Source: Rachycentron canadum (lineage: Eukaryota; Chordata; Actinopteri; Carangiformes; Rachycentridae). Taken from it: a DNA stretch of 64,000 nucleotides. Below, piece after piece: positions 1 through 13,500 of the stretch. The DNA lies in assembly GCA_038496675.1 (NCBI GenBank), contig CM076668.1, forward strand, positions 15,839,652 to 15,903,651, given 5' to 3'. Made by a program: the position numbers and the translations under genes. Every line of letters starts with the position of its first letter. The first letter of the stretch is position 1. Below the pieces are notes generated by a model that had not been told where the DNA came from, did not search any database, and saw only the letters and a list, made by a program, of their open reading frames with translations.

Positions 1-755
1 CTGTGTCACCAGCTGACATCTGACACAGGCCAGGCAGCATAGTCAATAAAGCCCTCTAATTGAGTGCCACTGGCTGCTGTTTATTGACAAAATAAGACCT
101 GGGAATTAGGTGTGTCTCCGTCGGGGTGCTCGTGGCCCCCGCCGTCCTCCCGCCTGTCGACAGCTGTCCACTTCCCATCCATCACCGGCTCAGCTCAGTC
201 TGCTGTATGTGTCAAAGGACAGTGCCGTGCTTGGAAAACAACTGCTTTACCTCCCTCTTCTGTGTCCAGGTGGGAGTGAGTGCATGAGTCAAAACGAGAG
301 ATATCAAATATGAAAAAGTAGATGGACTGTAAAAATGGAAATGAGATTTTTGCTTATTTCATGGTGTGTATGTGCGTGTGCAGTTGCTGTCTCCCTCTGT
401 ATCTCTGTAATGCCCATCACAACATGCACCAGCAGAAGCCTTCTCACAGTAAGGTACACTCTTGGTAATTAATTAGTGTTTATGCCTCTGAACACTATCT
501 CTGTCGCCCGGCAAAAGCAAAGATAAGATTCCCGATGCTAAAGCGCTTCTCTACCTGCTTAATTAGAGACCAGGCAGAGCCTTGGGCTGAGATACAAAAC
601 AAAATTCCACTATCTGCCATTCAATTGTTCAACATGAGGACTCTTATCGCCCCTCTTCCTCTTCAGTCTCCAAATTAATTCCAGTCATGTGACAATGGTT
701 TGGTGGATGATCGCGCCTGCTTGTAGACATTACCCAATCGGGTTATCTGAGAAAA
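1..755. other. Unassigned non-coding stretch
   Basis: No gene is supported. The only open frames are short, with no recognisable protein family. The first 120 bases and the part around 460-620 contain several ATTA/TAAT homeodomain-type cores, a composition often seen in enhancers near developmental genes. Without an alignment to another fish this is only an impression. Confidence 0.3.
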
Positions 756-891
756 ACATACAGTAAATCCTTGCAGCATCTGCACCGTCACCACCAAACC
801 TCTCAGCTGTGCTCCCCCGGGGCCTTTTTGCCTCCTCCTCGAGCTTCTACTCTTTCCTTCCCCCCTACAAAATCTCCAAGACCAGGTGGGA

Positions 892-1063
892 GCGATAAGG
901 GTGAGATGGTAACGCGACCGGCTGGTGGACGGGAGACGCCACACGAGCGTGCCTCGGCTGACAGTGATGAACGAGCCGTCCAGTCTTCTGATAATTCGTC
1001 ATTCACTGGCAGAGAGAGGTCCATTAATCAAAACAAGTGTGGCGGCACCGCATTTTCTAATAC
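892..1063. promoter_or_regulatory. Small CpG-rich patch
   Basis: I count about 15 CpG dinucleotides in roughly 170 bases, far more than in the AT-leaning sequence on either side, which has long stretches with none. The patch sits inside a GC-richer block running from about 760 to 1480. It may be an unmethylated regulatory element, a weak promoter or the edge of an exon. Frames through it are open for about 70-110 codons, but none resembles a known protein, so no gene is called. Confidence 0.25.
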
Positions 1064-4000
1064 GAACCTCTCTTCTCCCACCTGCTTCAATCCTTAGCTC
1101 CTGTGCTTTAACCCGACGTGACTAGTGGCACGCTGGAGAGCAACAATCTGTTGTGCAATTGGATTTAGACCCTGAATGTAAGCGCAGGAAGGACAGAGAG
1201 AGTATGGTGGAGTGGGACGTTCAGCCAGTTATTTCCCTAACTGGTGGTGGAGGTGGACAGGCATGAATGGGCAGTGTGGACTCGGAGAGCGCAGCCCCAG
1301 GCGTGGTCCTCTGAGGAATCACTGTCCTGGCAGGCAGCAGGTGGAGCGATAGGAGAGCAGGGAGTGGGGTAGATTGATTGATCCGTTGCAGCTGTAATGC
1401 ATCAGGAGTTTCCCGGCGGAGGGAGGCTGTGCGCAGAATGTGAGGCGTTTCTGCTAAAATCTGAGTAGCGGGGCACAAATCAGCAGCACCAGAAACTCCA
1501 GAGAGGTTCCCATTACCGCTGCTATATATAACAGTAATCTTGTTAAGCTTCCATTCTGTCTGGGCCCTGTCAGGGGGGTTGATTCAGTCAATAAGTGACC
1601 CCTTGGACTGTAAATGAGTTTCAGGCTACTCTCGCAGGCAGACACACGCACATAAACACAACAACACACATCCATGTGGACATAAATGCTTGCTCATATG
1701 CACACAGGTGTATGCACTCTTGCCTGTGAAGAACAGAACCTTTTTAATGAGAGTAGGGGCCTAACCTGTGGACTTAAACCCCTAATGTAACGTCCAATGA
1801 CAACCATTCTGTTTACCCCTTCATTTGGAAACCATGCTTCAGAAGAAGTGACTGTTGTTCAAGCAGAACAACTTGTGCTGTTGTTCTAAAAGGCCCCCAA
1901 AGAACTTCAAATATTTTCGTGGGGAACATCTGCTTCGCTCACAAAAAAGAGAAAGGGACAAAAAAAGTAAAAATGAAAGACATAATGTGTGTTGTTAAGG
2001 GAGCGTGGAGAGCATTGGAGGAAATATGGTTTAATTCTGTTTTACCTTCTGTTTACCAGTAATCGCTGCAGAAGTATTTTATCTTTGAATCAAATGGAAT
2101 ACCTGAATTTCAACAGACGTTCAGTAGCCTTTTTTTTTTTTTTGCCTTCTTCTGAGGAAGTGAGGTAACTTCACAGGCAAAAAATTAAATAAAAGTCCAC
2201 TCTTGATAAGACCCAAAGTCAAGTCACAGGTTAAGTGAGGGCAATGTATCACAAAATCCCATGCCAGCGCAGACATCTTCGAACATGTTAATATCGTGCT
2301 CAGCAGACGTCCCATGCTCAGATGGCTGCTGTGTGCCTCAGTCCACTGTGCCTCAGTGCTCTCACCCCTTTACCATACAGCATGATTTACCCCCCCAAGA
2401 AAAGCAATGAAAATTTCCCTCAGAATCCCTCAGAGTGACTCCATCAGTCTGTGCCTGCCTATCTGCAAATGCCAGCTCATTTCTCAAGCTAGCCCCCCCC
2501 CCCGTTGGACTCCAAACACTGCTAACTGCTCATTCTTATGCATCCCGCCTGCCAAACGGCACATCAACCGGGATGAGGAAAGAGACTGAAGTCTTCCTGG
2601 ACTATATATTTTTTTCTTTTCTTGGTGCTTGGAGATATCAGACGAAGCTAGTTAAGGTAGCTTATGGGAGAAAGTTATGGGATTGGTTTAGGGGCTCTGA
2701 AGACGTGAATGAAATGGGAAAAAAGGGGGAGGCGATAGATTGAAGCACAGCGATAGGTCGGTGTGGGATGGGAGGAACAGGGGAGTTTGCCACAACATCA
2801 GGGGCATAAACTGCTACTTGGTGCCCAGTGGTGTTTGTAACGCAGCTGGGCTCCAGGGCTCATTCGCCATTGTTTCCAATCTTTACTTCCTTTGCTCCCA
2901 ACCTCCATCTTGAGGTGGTGTCATTGCCACAGCGCTGTGGCTGTAGCTACCACTCTGGCGCCTCTGTATATCCATTAGTCACAGCTGCTTCCTCTTGCCA
3001 TCTGTCCAAGTGATGCTGGTGAGTCCCAGAGAGCAGGGCCCTGCCAAGCTGCACACACCCCAGCCCATCAGCTATACAATTTAGACATTAATGAGTAGAG
3101 GGAACTCAAAGTAGCTGTCGGACTCCTTTGTGTTTTCAGTTCTGCGTCTTGCAACCTCACCAAGAAAAAAAAAAAGTGCTGGCACACCAGAATAAGTCGC
3201 TACCCTCAAAAACTACAGCTAACATGGTTTATTTGCATCTATTGATCCTTGCAGTAAAGTCTTTTTACACGCCAAGTTAATGTTTATGTGCTTTTGAGTG
3301 CTTTTTTAATCCATTCCCAGTGAAGGCAATGTGGTAAAACACCTGTAGTTCAGTTCTCTAATGATGTCAGCACCTGGAAACCAGGATGCAAAACCACAGC
3401 AGCCATAATTAATCCCTCAGATGGGCATGTGTGCGTGTGCGTCTTTCAACCTCAATCTGCCTTGACACAAGACAATTGCAATACTATCTTATCTCAGTTT
3501 GGTATCATCACCTCAAATCAGATTTTTGCAGCGAATCACATGGATTAAACCTGCTGTCGAGAAAGGAAAAACTAGGTATGGAGTTGTTCTAATTGCCAGA
3601 TGCTGTCTGACTTGTGCTGGGATGCTGAAAAAAAAAAAAAAAAACTCTCCCAGCGAGGAGATATAGCTCCACACAGGAGAAGTCTAAGAAAGAGTAAACA
3701 TGGTAAACAACAGTCTTTCTCACCCCATAACACCAGGCACAATAATCATACGCTTATAACCAAGACTTCGCTGCAAATAACTGCAGGAGTTGCTGACAGC
3801 TACTGACGATGTTCCATGAGAAAATAGTTCGTCACATTTAAAAGTGCTGGGTGGGTTACACGCACGCACGAATGGGAGAATGTAAATCAGCTGCTCTCCG
3901 CTAATCAAGTACTCCACTCCTCTGCATGTGTTAATAAAGCTGTCATCCTTTTAATTACAGTTCTCATTTTAAATAGCTGGTTATTGTACTCCTCGGAAAA

Positions 4001-4699
4001 CTCTTGCTCTCACCTCGCGCTGGTTCATGGCTGAAGCAACGCATCCGCGTTGTCTTTTAAAAGTGACAAAAACCTTGGTGTCGTTTACAACCTAATTTTT
4101 TTTTTCTTTACAACAAAACATTTGCCCTTATCAAGCGCCGCGACGAGGCCATCCTCCTGTTAGTATGCTGAATAAACTCGGCTGACTGAGGCATTGCATA
4201 TTCATGGAAGTTTTTTTTTTTTGGACACTAATTTTCACACAAGGGACTTTCATTAACAGCACCTTCCTTTGTGGCGGTGAGGACTGATTTGGCCTTTCGT
4301 CTGTCATTTCGTTTAACTTTGCTTTGTCAGAGAATCAAAAAAAGAAAAAAAAAACAAGACATAACAAGACATTAGAGCTAGCTGAACTGAGGACCACTGT
4401 GTACCCACAAACCACCGTGTCTGCATCAGCTGAGTTGGTGATAATTTGAAGGGGTAATCAGACTGTGCTGCCTCTATTCACCTCATACTACCATGACGGG
4501 AAGCGATGTGGTGTCTGCTCTGTGCACGCCAAAACTTCACTCGTGTTTTGGTGTGTCAGTTACTAATGTAGGATGACAGCAGTGCACTACCTGGTGAGCC
4601 TGGCTGCTGGACTAATGATGTGGCACAACCTTAAAGTCACTTTCCTGCATGTCCCCATCCACCTTGCCCCTCCTTACCACTGACACACATACATGCTGC
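1064..4699. other. Unassigned non-coding stretch with homopolymer runs
   Basis: No gene is seen. It holds a poly-T run near 2131-2143, an 11-base C run at 2493-2503, a poly-A run near 3629-3644 and T-rich runs near 4097 and 4210. A second modest CpG cluster lies around 4014-4150. Open frames are short and of biased composition. Confidence 0.3.
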
Positions 4700-4721
4700 C
4701 ACACACACACACACACACACA
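4700..4721. repeat. (CA)n microsatellite
   Basis: A pure run of 11 CA units. Confidence 0.95.
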
Positions 4722-5846
4722 GCATTTATCTGAGTTCCTATGAAATAAGATGATGAAACAGCAAGAGTGAGCAAACGTTCATATCTCTTCTTCAGACAGA
4801 TTCCATAGAAACCTTCAGGCTGCAGGAACGGTGGATGTCCTTATCATCGTTAGGTAAACACTTTAATTAAAATAATGTGCTTCTCTATGTTTGTTTTCGA
4901 GACCTAATTTATTTTTATGCTCTGAAGCTCGTGTGGTATTATTAATTCATGCCCATTTAACAACAAATAAACTTGCCACGGCTGTGTCACCTCCTAACGT
5001 GAACCCGCCACTCGCGTTTCTGGTAAACCGCAGTGTGTGTCATTTTTGTGCTTACGCAAGGAGAACTGTTGAACAAATCCAACCCTCAGGTAAATAGCAA
5101 GGTTGGCGAGCAGTGTTTCTGTGTCTAATCTGCTTAGTAATACTCCTCGGCTGTCACCTGAAAGAAGGGGAACAGAATTTGTCACTGTGTGGACTCAGCT
5201 GGTAGACACAGCAGGCTCCTTTCCATCTCTCCCAGTCCCATGTCCAACCTATTCTCCAAAGTTTCCTCTCCCACACGTTATCCTCCATAAACAAAAACCC
5301 CGGCACCCTCCCTCCCCCACAATCCTGAATCCTGTCATTTCTCTGTGTTTGTGGGGGGGTGGGGGGACTGCCATAATTGCACAAATGAGAACTCTGTATG
5401 TTTGGCAAGCGCTCGCTGAAACACTTGGCTTATCATATCATTCTGTCAATCTTCATCTGCCTGTCCCGTTTCACTTCTGCACACCTCTCTCAATGCGCTG
5501 TATCATTACCATTGGCTCTGCTGTGACACTGCAAGGGCCTATGACATCTTTTAATATCCAAGTGGAGGTTTGCTGGAGAAAGGTTTGGGGGGGGGGGGCA
5601 AACCAGACAGGTGAGGAGAGAGAAGTCATTATTCAGACCCTTCTGCGACCTGCTCCTCCTCGTCTCACACATTCTATCTCTCAGCCTGTGAAATAGAGCC
5701 CCTGCCTGTCCTGCACACTGTGACCCCATTACTCTGCCACATATACAAGCCTATGATGAGAGCTGCTGCCATTCTGAAGAGAGAAAAAAAAAAAAAACTC
5801 ATGTTACAATTTATCCCGTTATGTGTACGTGCACATATACATGACT

Positions 5847-5852
<6 letters not shown>
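4722..5852. other. Unassigned stretch with two strong G-runs
   Basis: It contains a 7G-T-6G run at 5353-5366 and a 12-G run at 5587-5598. The second is flanked by GGTTT on the left and CAAACC on the right. The frame 5103-5696 is open for 197 codons, but its first codon is TTG, it reads through both G-runs and it has no recognisable domain, so I do not call it a gene. Confidence 0.4.

Positions 5853-5887
<35 letters not shown>
5853..5887. repeat. (AC)n microsatellite
   Basis: About 17 uninterrupted AC units. A shorter imperfect TG run follows at about 6006-6020. Confidence 0.95.
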
Positions 5888-5891
<4 letters not shown>

Positions 5892-6610
5892 TGAACATAG
5901 CATTCTCATTGGTACACCGACACACGCCTATACTCGCCACCTGCTTAACTCTCTGTTCTTGGTCCCAGACCTCATTGCTCATGTTAGATGGGTTTCCAGA
6001 TTGTGTTTGTGTGTGTGTGTTCCAATATACATACTCCACCCTCAAAAGTTAAAGAGATACAGAGAAGAGCAAGAGAAACATGGCTTGATGTGGAAAAATT
6101 TACAGTGCAGGCACACGGTTTTCCTTAACTCCCTCTTCGTATCAAAATATAACCGTCATAACCAAACTAGTATATAAGTAGGGTATTGGATGCAGCATGT
6201 ATACTGGAGTCCTCTCATAGCCATTAATGTTCAAATACATATTCAGGGTCTGCTGGCTGCTGTAGCAAAGTCCTGCACCCCTCTAACCTCGCCTCCCCGC
6301 TGCATGTGGTTGGGAAATTAAGGAGTATGAAGCAAGTGAGTTCCTTAAAAGTCATGAACCCTTTAAGCCGGGCTCCTGGTGATATGTGACCAAAGCAGAT
6401 GTGTTGCATAGACAAAGTTTGTGCAAACGCAAAAGTCAATCGCAGACATTATAGATATTATCGCACTGATGTCAGCAGGTGTGAAAATCCTGTTTCCTTC
6501 TTTGGATGCTGAGCATCACCTATCATGTTTGAAAATTGTGGCAGAAACAGCATCTTAAATGTAATCTTGTCGGCCCCCCACTTCTGCCACCACTCCCTCA
6601 TAGCTGGCAG
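5888..6610. other. Unassigned non-coding stretch
   Basis: Nothing recognisable beyond the short TG run near 6006-6020. Open frames are short and look random. Confidence 0.3.
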
Positions 6611-6633
6611 TCTCTCTCTCTCTCTCTCTCTCA

Positions 6634-6662
<29 letters not shown>
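6611..6662. repeat. (TC)n microsatellite, interrupted
   Basis: A TC array of about 52 bases with one CA interruption near 6632. It is polypyrimidine on the plus strand and polypurine on the minus strand. Confidence 0.95.
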
Positions 6663-6664
<2 letters not shown>

Positions 6665-7477
6665 GTGTGTAGGTGGTGGGGCTACCAAGTGTTCCTCATC
6701 AAGCTCTGCTACTTATACCTGGTTAGTCATGGGCAAGTCTTTACGCTACTCGTTAACTGTGAGATTAGCTTTGTTAGTTCCTGTCTCCCTCACCGTGTCC
6801 ACCCCCATCTTCTTTGCAAGACCTGAACCAGCCATGTTCTACTCCCATGACCAGGTCCAGCTCTGTCCAGCTTCTCTCTAGTCAGTAAACTCCCTTTGGT
6901 TGAGACTCACCCCTACTCTCCTGAGTACAGCATTTGGTTTCCCAGATTAAGCCTTAAGAAATCTCAGAGCTTGTTTTCCACCCCATGCACACCTCACGGT
7001 CACATTGCTTGGAAGTCCGTCCTACTTGGGTTTGGAAATAATTAGCAGTGCATCTCGGATGTTTCAGGGTTGATTCTGGCAAAGGGTTATTTGGGCTAAA
7101 CCACCTTTGTGTCTTCTTTTGAAATGTTTATGCAAGAGAAGTGTCTCCTACTGAACTCAACCCAGTGTCTTACCTTAATACCAAAGCTGACAGGGAAAAC
7201 AGGAACTTCCTGATTCATGATACCCTCTCTAATCTCAAAAACTCTGGCCTGCAGATGCATGCATCATGAAAATTTAAAAAAAATATATGAGTACAGGTTT
7301 GTCTTCATTCTGGCCTAAATCAGCAAATGGAGCATGAACCAGTCAGCCTCAAGACTTGTCATCCTCCGCCTTCTTTATCCATGACTTAAGTATGGCAATG
7401 AGACATATCTGCTTGAGTTTAGCTTTCCTTTCAAAATAAATGTCTGTAATACTTGTTCACATCAGAAGTCATACTTT
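6663..7477. other. Unassigned non-coding stretch
   Basis: No gene, RNA or mobile element recognised. Confidence 0.3.
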
Positions 7478-7517
7478 GAAACATTGATGTTTCAAAAGAA
7501 ACATTTATGTTTCAAAG
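7478..7517. repeat. Tandem duplication of a 20-bp palindromic unit
   Basis: Two adjacent 20-bp copies (7478-7497 and 7498-7517) differ at two positions. Each copy is itself an inverted repeat, GAAACAT and ATGTTTC around a 2-base centre. Including the flanking TTT, the first arm pair becomes TTTGAAACAT and ATGTTTCAAA. The block can therefore form nested hairpins. Confidence 0.85.
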
Positions 7518-10500
7518 CGAGGAAGCAACATGAGGGGAGAAGAAAGAAAAGTGTTTGTGATAGGTGAATATGTAATGCTATCAAGTATGTTTCTAATTTA
7601 ACAGTGAAAGAAAGAAGCAGCACTTCATTGATTTTATTTTTTAAGAACGGTAGTTCTCATGGCTAAAAGGTTGCAGGCCCCAGAACACAATGTCAAGATT
7701 ATCAAAAAAAAAAACAAAAAACGGCCTGGAATTCACTTTATCTTGATTTTAATAGAAAAAGTCATCAGCAAAGGGACCACAACTCAGGAGGCAAATGTAA
7801 AAGTTGTCTTCACTCAGAAAAAGAAAAAAAATACAAAAACCAAGCAGGCAAACAAAGTACAAAGGGTCAGGCTGAAGTGAAATCCCCCAAAAAAACAAAG
7901 GTCAAAAGCACTATCAGGATTACAACAGGCAAAGAGTGTTGGAAAGCTATGGTGCTAAGGTACAAAAATAAATGGACAGAAATGTACTAGGGAGGAATTG
8001 GGGGACAGAGCAAGAGCAAGGAGGAGATGGCCCAGGTGATCATAGTGGTGGCGAAAGCCTTGTCTGAGATGACAGCAGAATTATAACCATATGCACACAA
8101 ACAACTGGACTGAATGAACGAACGTGAATGAATGAAGGATGAATGAGCAGCCTGAAGCACTACAACGTGACAAAAACCCATCTATTGATAAAACATCCTT
8201 ACTGGTTGCAGTGGCATGCGGTGACTTTTACAGACCGGCAGAGCAGACGAACCGACCCCACCGACCAAACCATCGTGTCAATGTACGATTTAGCTGTTCA
8301 CAACTCTACCACTGAGAAAAATGAACATACCTTCTGGTGTCAAAAGCAGAAGCAAATCTTGCTTAAATTGAGAACCTGTTCTGTCTCATGGTTTCATGCT
8401 GCCTGTCTTTCTTATGCTGAAAGTCTCTGTCATATATTTCTCCACTCTTCACCTCCCTGTTCTCCTTCTTGGCTGAAAGTATTGGGATTATTATACAAAC
8501 AAATGCTATATAGTGAATCGTACAGTTCCCTTCTTTGGAAATCTTCACACAGCAATAGCATGGGCTAAATGCCTGTGACTGACTGAGTGAGTGATAATAG
8601 TTCAAGTATTGCTCTGGCAGATACTTCATGACTGAGTGGGTGTTTCTCCACTGACTTGCTCTTTCAAAATGAACTGGCACAAACAGTTTCTATAAGGGGG
8701 TGGGTTGGGGCTTACCAACTAAGCAGAATATAGAATCAGATGAGTGGAAACCGTTCAGACAGGATAGGAGCAGGTCATCGCTCACCTCAGGGGGGAAAAA
8801 ATAACGTGAAAGGTGCAACATATGTGCTAATGTGCTACAATAGCTTCCTCCTTTTTGGACATTGGACATTTTGGTCACCGGACTTCATCACACTCTTCAG
8901 TTAAAATACTGATTATAAAATAAACACACATGGAATATCTGGTTAAGTCCTGATTGATTTTCTTTTTCATGCAACTTTGGGAACTTGAGATGCAAGAGAC
9001 AGTTTTCATTATAACTTAGTTATTTACCCAAGGAAGTTACAGCTCACTTTGAAAACATTTCCCCTCATTTTAGTGGCACCACCTGAGCATTTCCTAAGTC
9101 TCCATTTGGTGTGGCCCTGGCAGCAGAGATAGTTCATGTGGAATACTAAAAAGCACTTTTCGCCTCTTGAGGCTTAATCTTTGAAGCTGTCAGGGAAGGG
9201 GGGAGGTAGCAGCAACTGGTCCAAAGAGAGAGCAAATTTATGTAATTCTCTCTCACACACACACAAGCATGCACATACACACTGCATCTGTATGTTACTA
9301 CCCTATCAGACACACATTACTTGCCACCTGCATGCTGGCAAGATACACAGGTGGTACTGAGGGAGGGAGATGATAATCGCTCTTCCTGCTCCCTTGGTCA
9401 CAGTTTAAAATACACTGCAGCCATATTGAGATGGATGCTGGCCAGGTATATGTGAATGTTGAGCATAATATGGAATTACAAACAACTAAACAGACAAGGT
9501 GTGTGTGAGTGTGTGCGTGTATGTAAGCCCATTATTGTTTTTTCGTTCAGTTGTGATCTATATGCATCTCCACTGTGTCTGAATGTGACTCCAAATCCAA
9601 ACATGTTTTTTGTTCACCCGCTGTCAGCTGTTGTCCCCCTGAGGGTTTGTTCTCTGATCGCAGCCAGAAGTGGGTTTTGGTACACCTTCATTATAAATGC
9701 ACGTTATGCACAAGGTAAGCAGCGTGTGAATAAGCAGGCTAAATTCAGTATCATTCAGTAAGTGAGAATTCAGCCAGCATGTCTGATCCTCCCATGTGCT
9801 GTTGTAATTGTCTTCAAAATATTTTCTGTCCCTTCCTGGTGAAATAGATGGCCAGTGCCAGCAAGTAGGCCTTTCCAGAAAAAAAAACATTTGTTTACCA
9901 AGACAACTGCAGGACTAGTAAGACACAAGATATTCACTTCTATTTCTGTTGAGGAATAATGAATTCTACAACCTAAATTTAAATGTTGTAATCAAATTTC
10001 CATTTCTTTCTGAACTCAGATAAGAATCCAGAGGCAATTTTTTTTTGGGATGGGATTTTTGTGAGTTGAAGGGCGAGGTGAAGAAAGAGCAATGTTGGTC
10101 ACTGGGTAATTTAAATGGCAGTAATTGAAATTGGCATTTGTGGAGGCGGCAATAATCTCAAACCGGGCAAGGCTCAGGGGGCACATTGTGATTCATGAGA
10201 CTAGCATGTTCATCAGCCGGAAAACTTTAAAAAAACACATTACTTTAAGAATTACAACCCCGCAATTTTCAAAATATGAGTCCAGTAATAGTTTGATGTT
10301 TGAAATAAAACAAGGTGCAAAACTGCAGAGCAGAGATGGCTTTTTGACTCCTCTCCAGCTAACCACCATTGGTGCCCCTGTATTACATGTGGTAGTTAAT
10401 AGGTCAGCCATAGCGTTGAACTGGTGGCATCCTGTCCAAAGTCAACTTTAAGTGCACCTGATTTTTTAAACTTTCTAAAGCGTTTTTTTTTTTTTTTTAA

Positions 10501-13500
10501 TTTATTATTAAAGGACCATCCCTCTTGTTTTAGCTGTGTGATATTAAATACACTTGTCCCAGTTGTATAGTCCGGAGTGACAGATTAATTCCATTACTGC
10601 TATGAGCTAATGCAGGACACATGTTTGTAAAATCACTGTGATCCTTCCATTGTTGTTAAACTTTAGATGACAATAAAGAGTTCTTATTTTGATCAATTAT
10701 TTAATGCATAAATGAGGTCGTTACCTCACATAATTTTTATGACAGTCACATATCACTGGGAGTCCAGTGTTAATATTACAGTGATGAAAAATGTGTAACT
10801 AGTATGTACGTCAAGAACTGTCCAAGCATCATCCACAAACAGGCAAGGAATGTCACAAGAAAAATTATAATATTAATAAGAACATCAAGAAAAATCTAAT
10901 CTACAAAAACGTGATCGGACAGAGAATAAGAAGAGAAAAAAATGACATTCACAGTGGAGATTACATAAATTTTCACTGCTAATTGATTTTTACATTGTAC
11001 ACCAATAGACAATGATTTGAAAATGTTATTAAAGCAGTAAAATAGCAATAAAAATCAATGCATAATGATTCAAAAGGTGAAAACTTCCAAATAAATGCTA
11101 AGTAAATACTCTAAATATATGTATCTTTTTACTGACCAAGAGGACAAGTTGATGATTTCACATGCTTGCTGGTAACTGTTCATTAATGTTATGGGCTTTC
11201 TGTCTTTTTGCTAGCAGCTCCGGTTCCAGTTATCATTAGCTGCTTTGCTGTTAGCCATCATTAACAAGCTGGCAAGCAATGAGTGGAAATAAATTGTGAT
11301 TTCTTGTTGTCACCAGTGACCCTACAGTGTAATGGGTCATCCCAGTTTCTCTCACTGCTGATCAGAACATGCCCGTCTCGAGCGACAGTAGACGACAGGA
11401 CACATTTCACTGTTACCACATTGTTACCAGACAGCTGCGTGTAAACCACTGTATGAGCTTATCAAGGAGAAGAAGAAATTAAATTCAACATTCTTATTCA
11501 AACTGAGCCACTTGGATATCCAAACAGTCACAGCTGAAATAACCATGCAGAAGCTGCTACTGCAGAATTGATTTATTCTGCAAATTCTGTGTTGTTTGCA
11601 TGTAACAATGATATGTTGTGTCTTGGGGGGGGGCTTAACCATGAGGAATGTGCAAAGGCTGTGGTGAATAATAATTGCCGTAGGTCATGTATGGTGGAGT
11701 TTAGAGTCAATCATTGCATCTCATAGTGCAGAATTAAATGGGGTCCGCAACCTGCTTAATACGGGGAAGCAGACAGGAAAGCATTTCTTGCCTGTGAACC
11801 CCTCTGCTGTTTGATATGGGCATGGCATAGAGGCATATCAGTTCTTAGATGAGTGACAGAAAACAACGATCTCATGCTTGCAGCTGTAAATCCTGTGAGA
11901 CTCCCCATGTGAGCTGCATCTCTTCCCTTATAGTCAATATGGGAGAGAAGCTCAGTCAATCAAATCTTTAACTGTCTGAGTCCCTCTAGAGCTCTTCTGG
12001 CAGAAGCTTGCCTTGTTGATTGGATCAATAAAGTAAACATACAGTGTATACAGCAGGAAACCAAAGTTAGAAGGAACATTAACATCATATGGGACAGCAA
12101 TATATGCCACATCAATGGCTCCTCAGTTATACCTCAGAGGCATGGTTTAAAACTCCTCATAAAATCAAGTGACTGTTTAATGAGAGTTGTATGGCAAACT
12201 GGCTGCAGTAAAACCAGGATTTTACAACACTTTTTATGCATACCATGGTAACACATCTCAAAGAGATACACGTCCTCCTCCATTTAATTTTTTCCACTTC
12301 AGAAAGAAAAATCATAAAATCAGCAGGTTTATCAGCTCAACAATCTTTTCACTTACATGACAGTAGCGTCTGCCAGCCCAGCATCAGACTGTCAGCTCTC
12401 AACTGCAAGTCTAGACAGTTCAGAAACAGCTGCATCTTTAATGCTAATCATTAGTGTTTGTTTGTTGTCTCCCCATCCCTAAGCCTCAGTGCAAGTGACA
12501 GCCCATTTGAACGGCATGACTCATCTCCAGACCATAATGACAGCATCTAAGCGTGGCACTCACTGGCCGCAGCGCCGCCTCTGATGCAGACGCTGTGGTG
12601 TGTGCAGACACTCTTGCAGAACCACTGCACCTGTGTCACCCCACCCCCAGTGACCTCAGCTGCTCTTCACCTTTTCCGGCGGGTGCAGCCTGCCTCATTC
12701 CCCACTTCATCCTTCAGAGAACCAGTGAGAACAAAAGTCCAGCGTGCTGATTAATAGAATCTCATGAGTCGCAGCCCCCATAATCCTCTGCTGTGCTGCA
12801 AGAAATAATGGTGAAGTATGGCAGCATTCACTCAGACGCTCATGTTTGATGCAGGGCCATGCTTTGAATATCATCTATAAAGCATCGTAACTGAAGACAT
12901 TGCTCCTCTTGTTTGTTCATTCTTGTGCTTGTGCACCCCCCCCCCCTCTTCTCCCTGTCCCACACTCGCTCCTTTATCATCTGCATGCTCTCTTCACTGT
13001 TGTCGTCCAATTCTTTACGCGTCCTCTTTGGAGTTGTCCAGGCTCCACAGGTGGCAGGCTTGACTCCATCTTAATGAGCAGCACTGTCGACTTTTTGAAA
13101 GGGTGAGGCCTGATTTTAATGAGCCCTTACAGTCTCTCTTTTCTGCATAAAAAGTCCCTAGCTGATCCATTTTACATGGGCTCATACCATGTTCCTATGT
13201 AACCACTGTTAGTTATGCGGGCCAGCTCATGAAGCCGCATAGCTGGGTTGAAACAGCAGCTACATTTTGCACTTGCTGCTTATATAAAATGAATAAATGC
13301 ATCATTTTTAACACCTTTTTTCAATAATATGGTAGGTGATATTTACATTTGGTATATGTATGCCTCATATTTCAAATCCTTTTGCTAAATTATCCCTGTA
13401 TATTAAATGTAAGAAATATTTGAAGATGTATGTAGCTTTCCAAGAATCAGCATATGGATTGATGACCTTTATTTCATCAATGTACAAGAAACCATTTATG

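Noticed and set aside
5103..5696. 197-codon open frame on the plus strand, the longest in the window
   Set aside because: It begins with TTG, crosses both G-runs, has biased composition and no recognisable domain. In this GC-moderate stretch such a length can occur by chance.
7660..8060. A-rich region with lysine-rich open frames, possibly an old dispersed repeat
   Set aside because: The frames follow base composition. The resemblance to a fish repeat is too vague and no second copy is present.
9628..9714. Acceptor and donor-like signals around a short open segment
   Set aside because: Such pairs occur often by chance, no second exon extends the frame and no homology is recognised.
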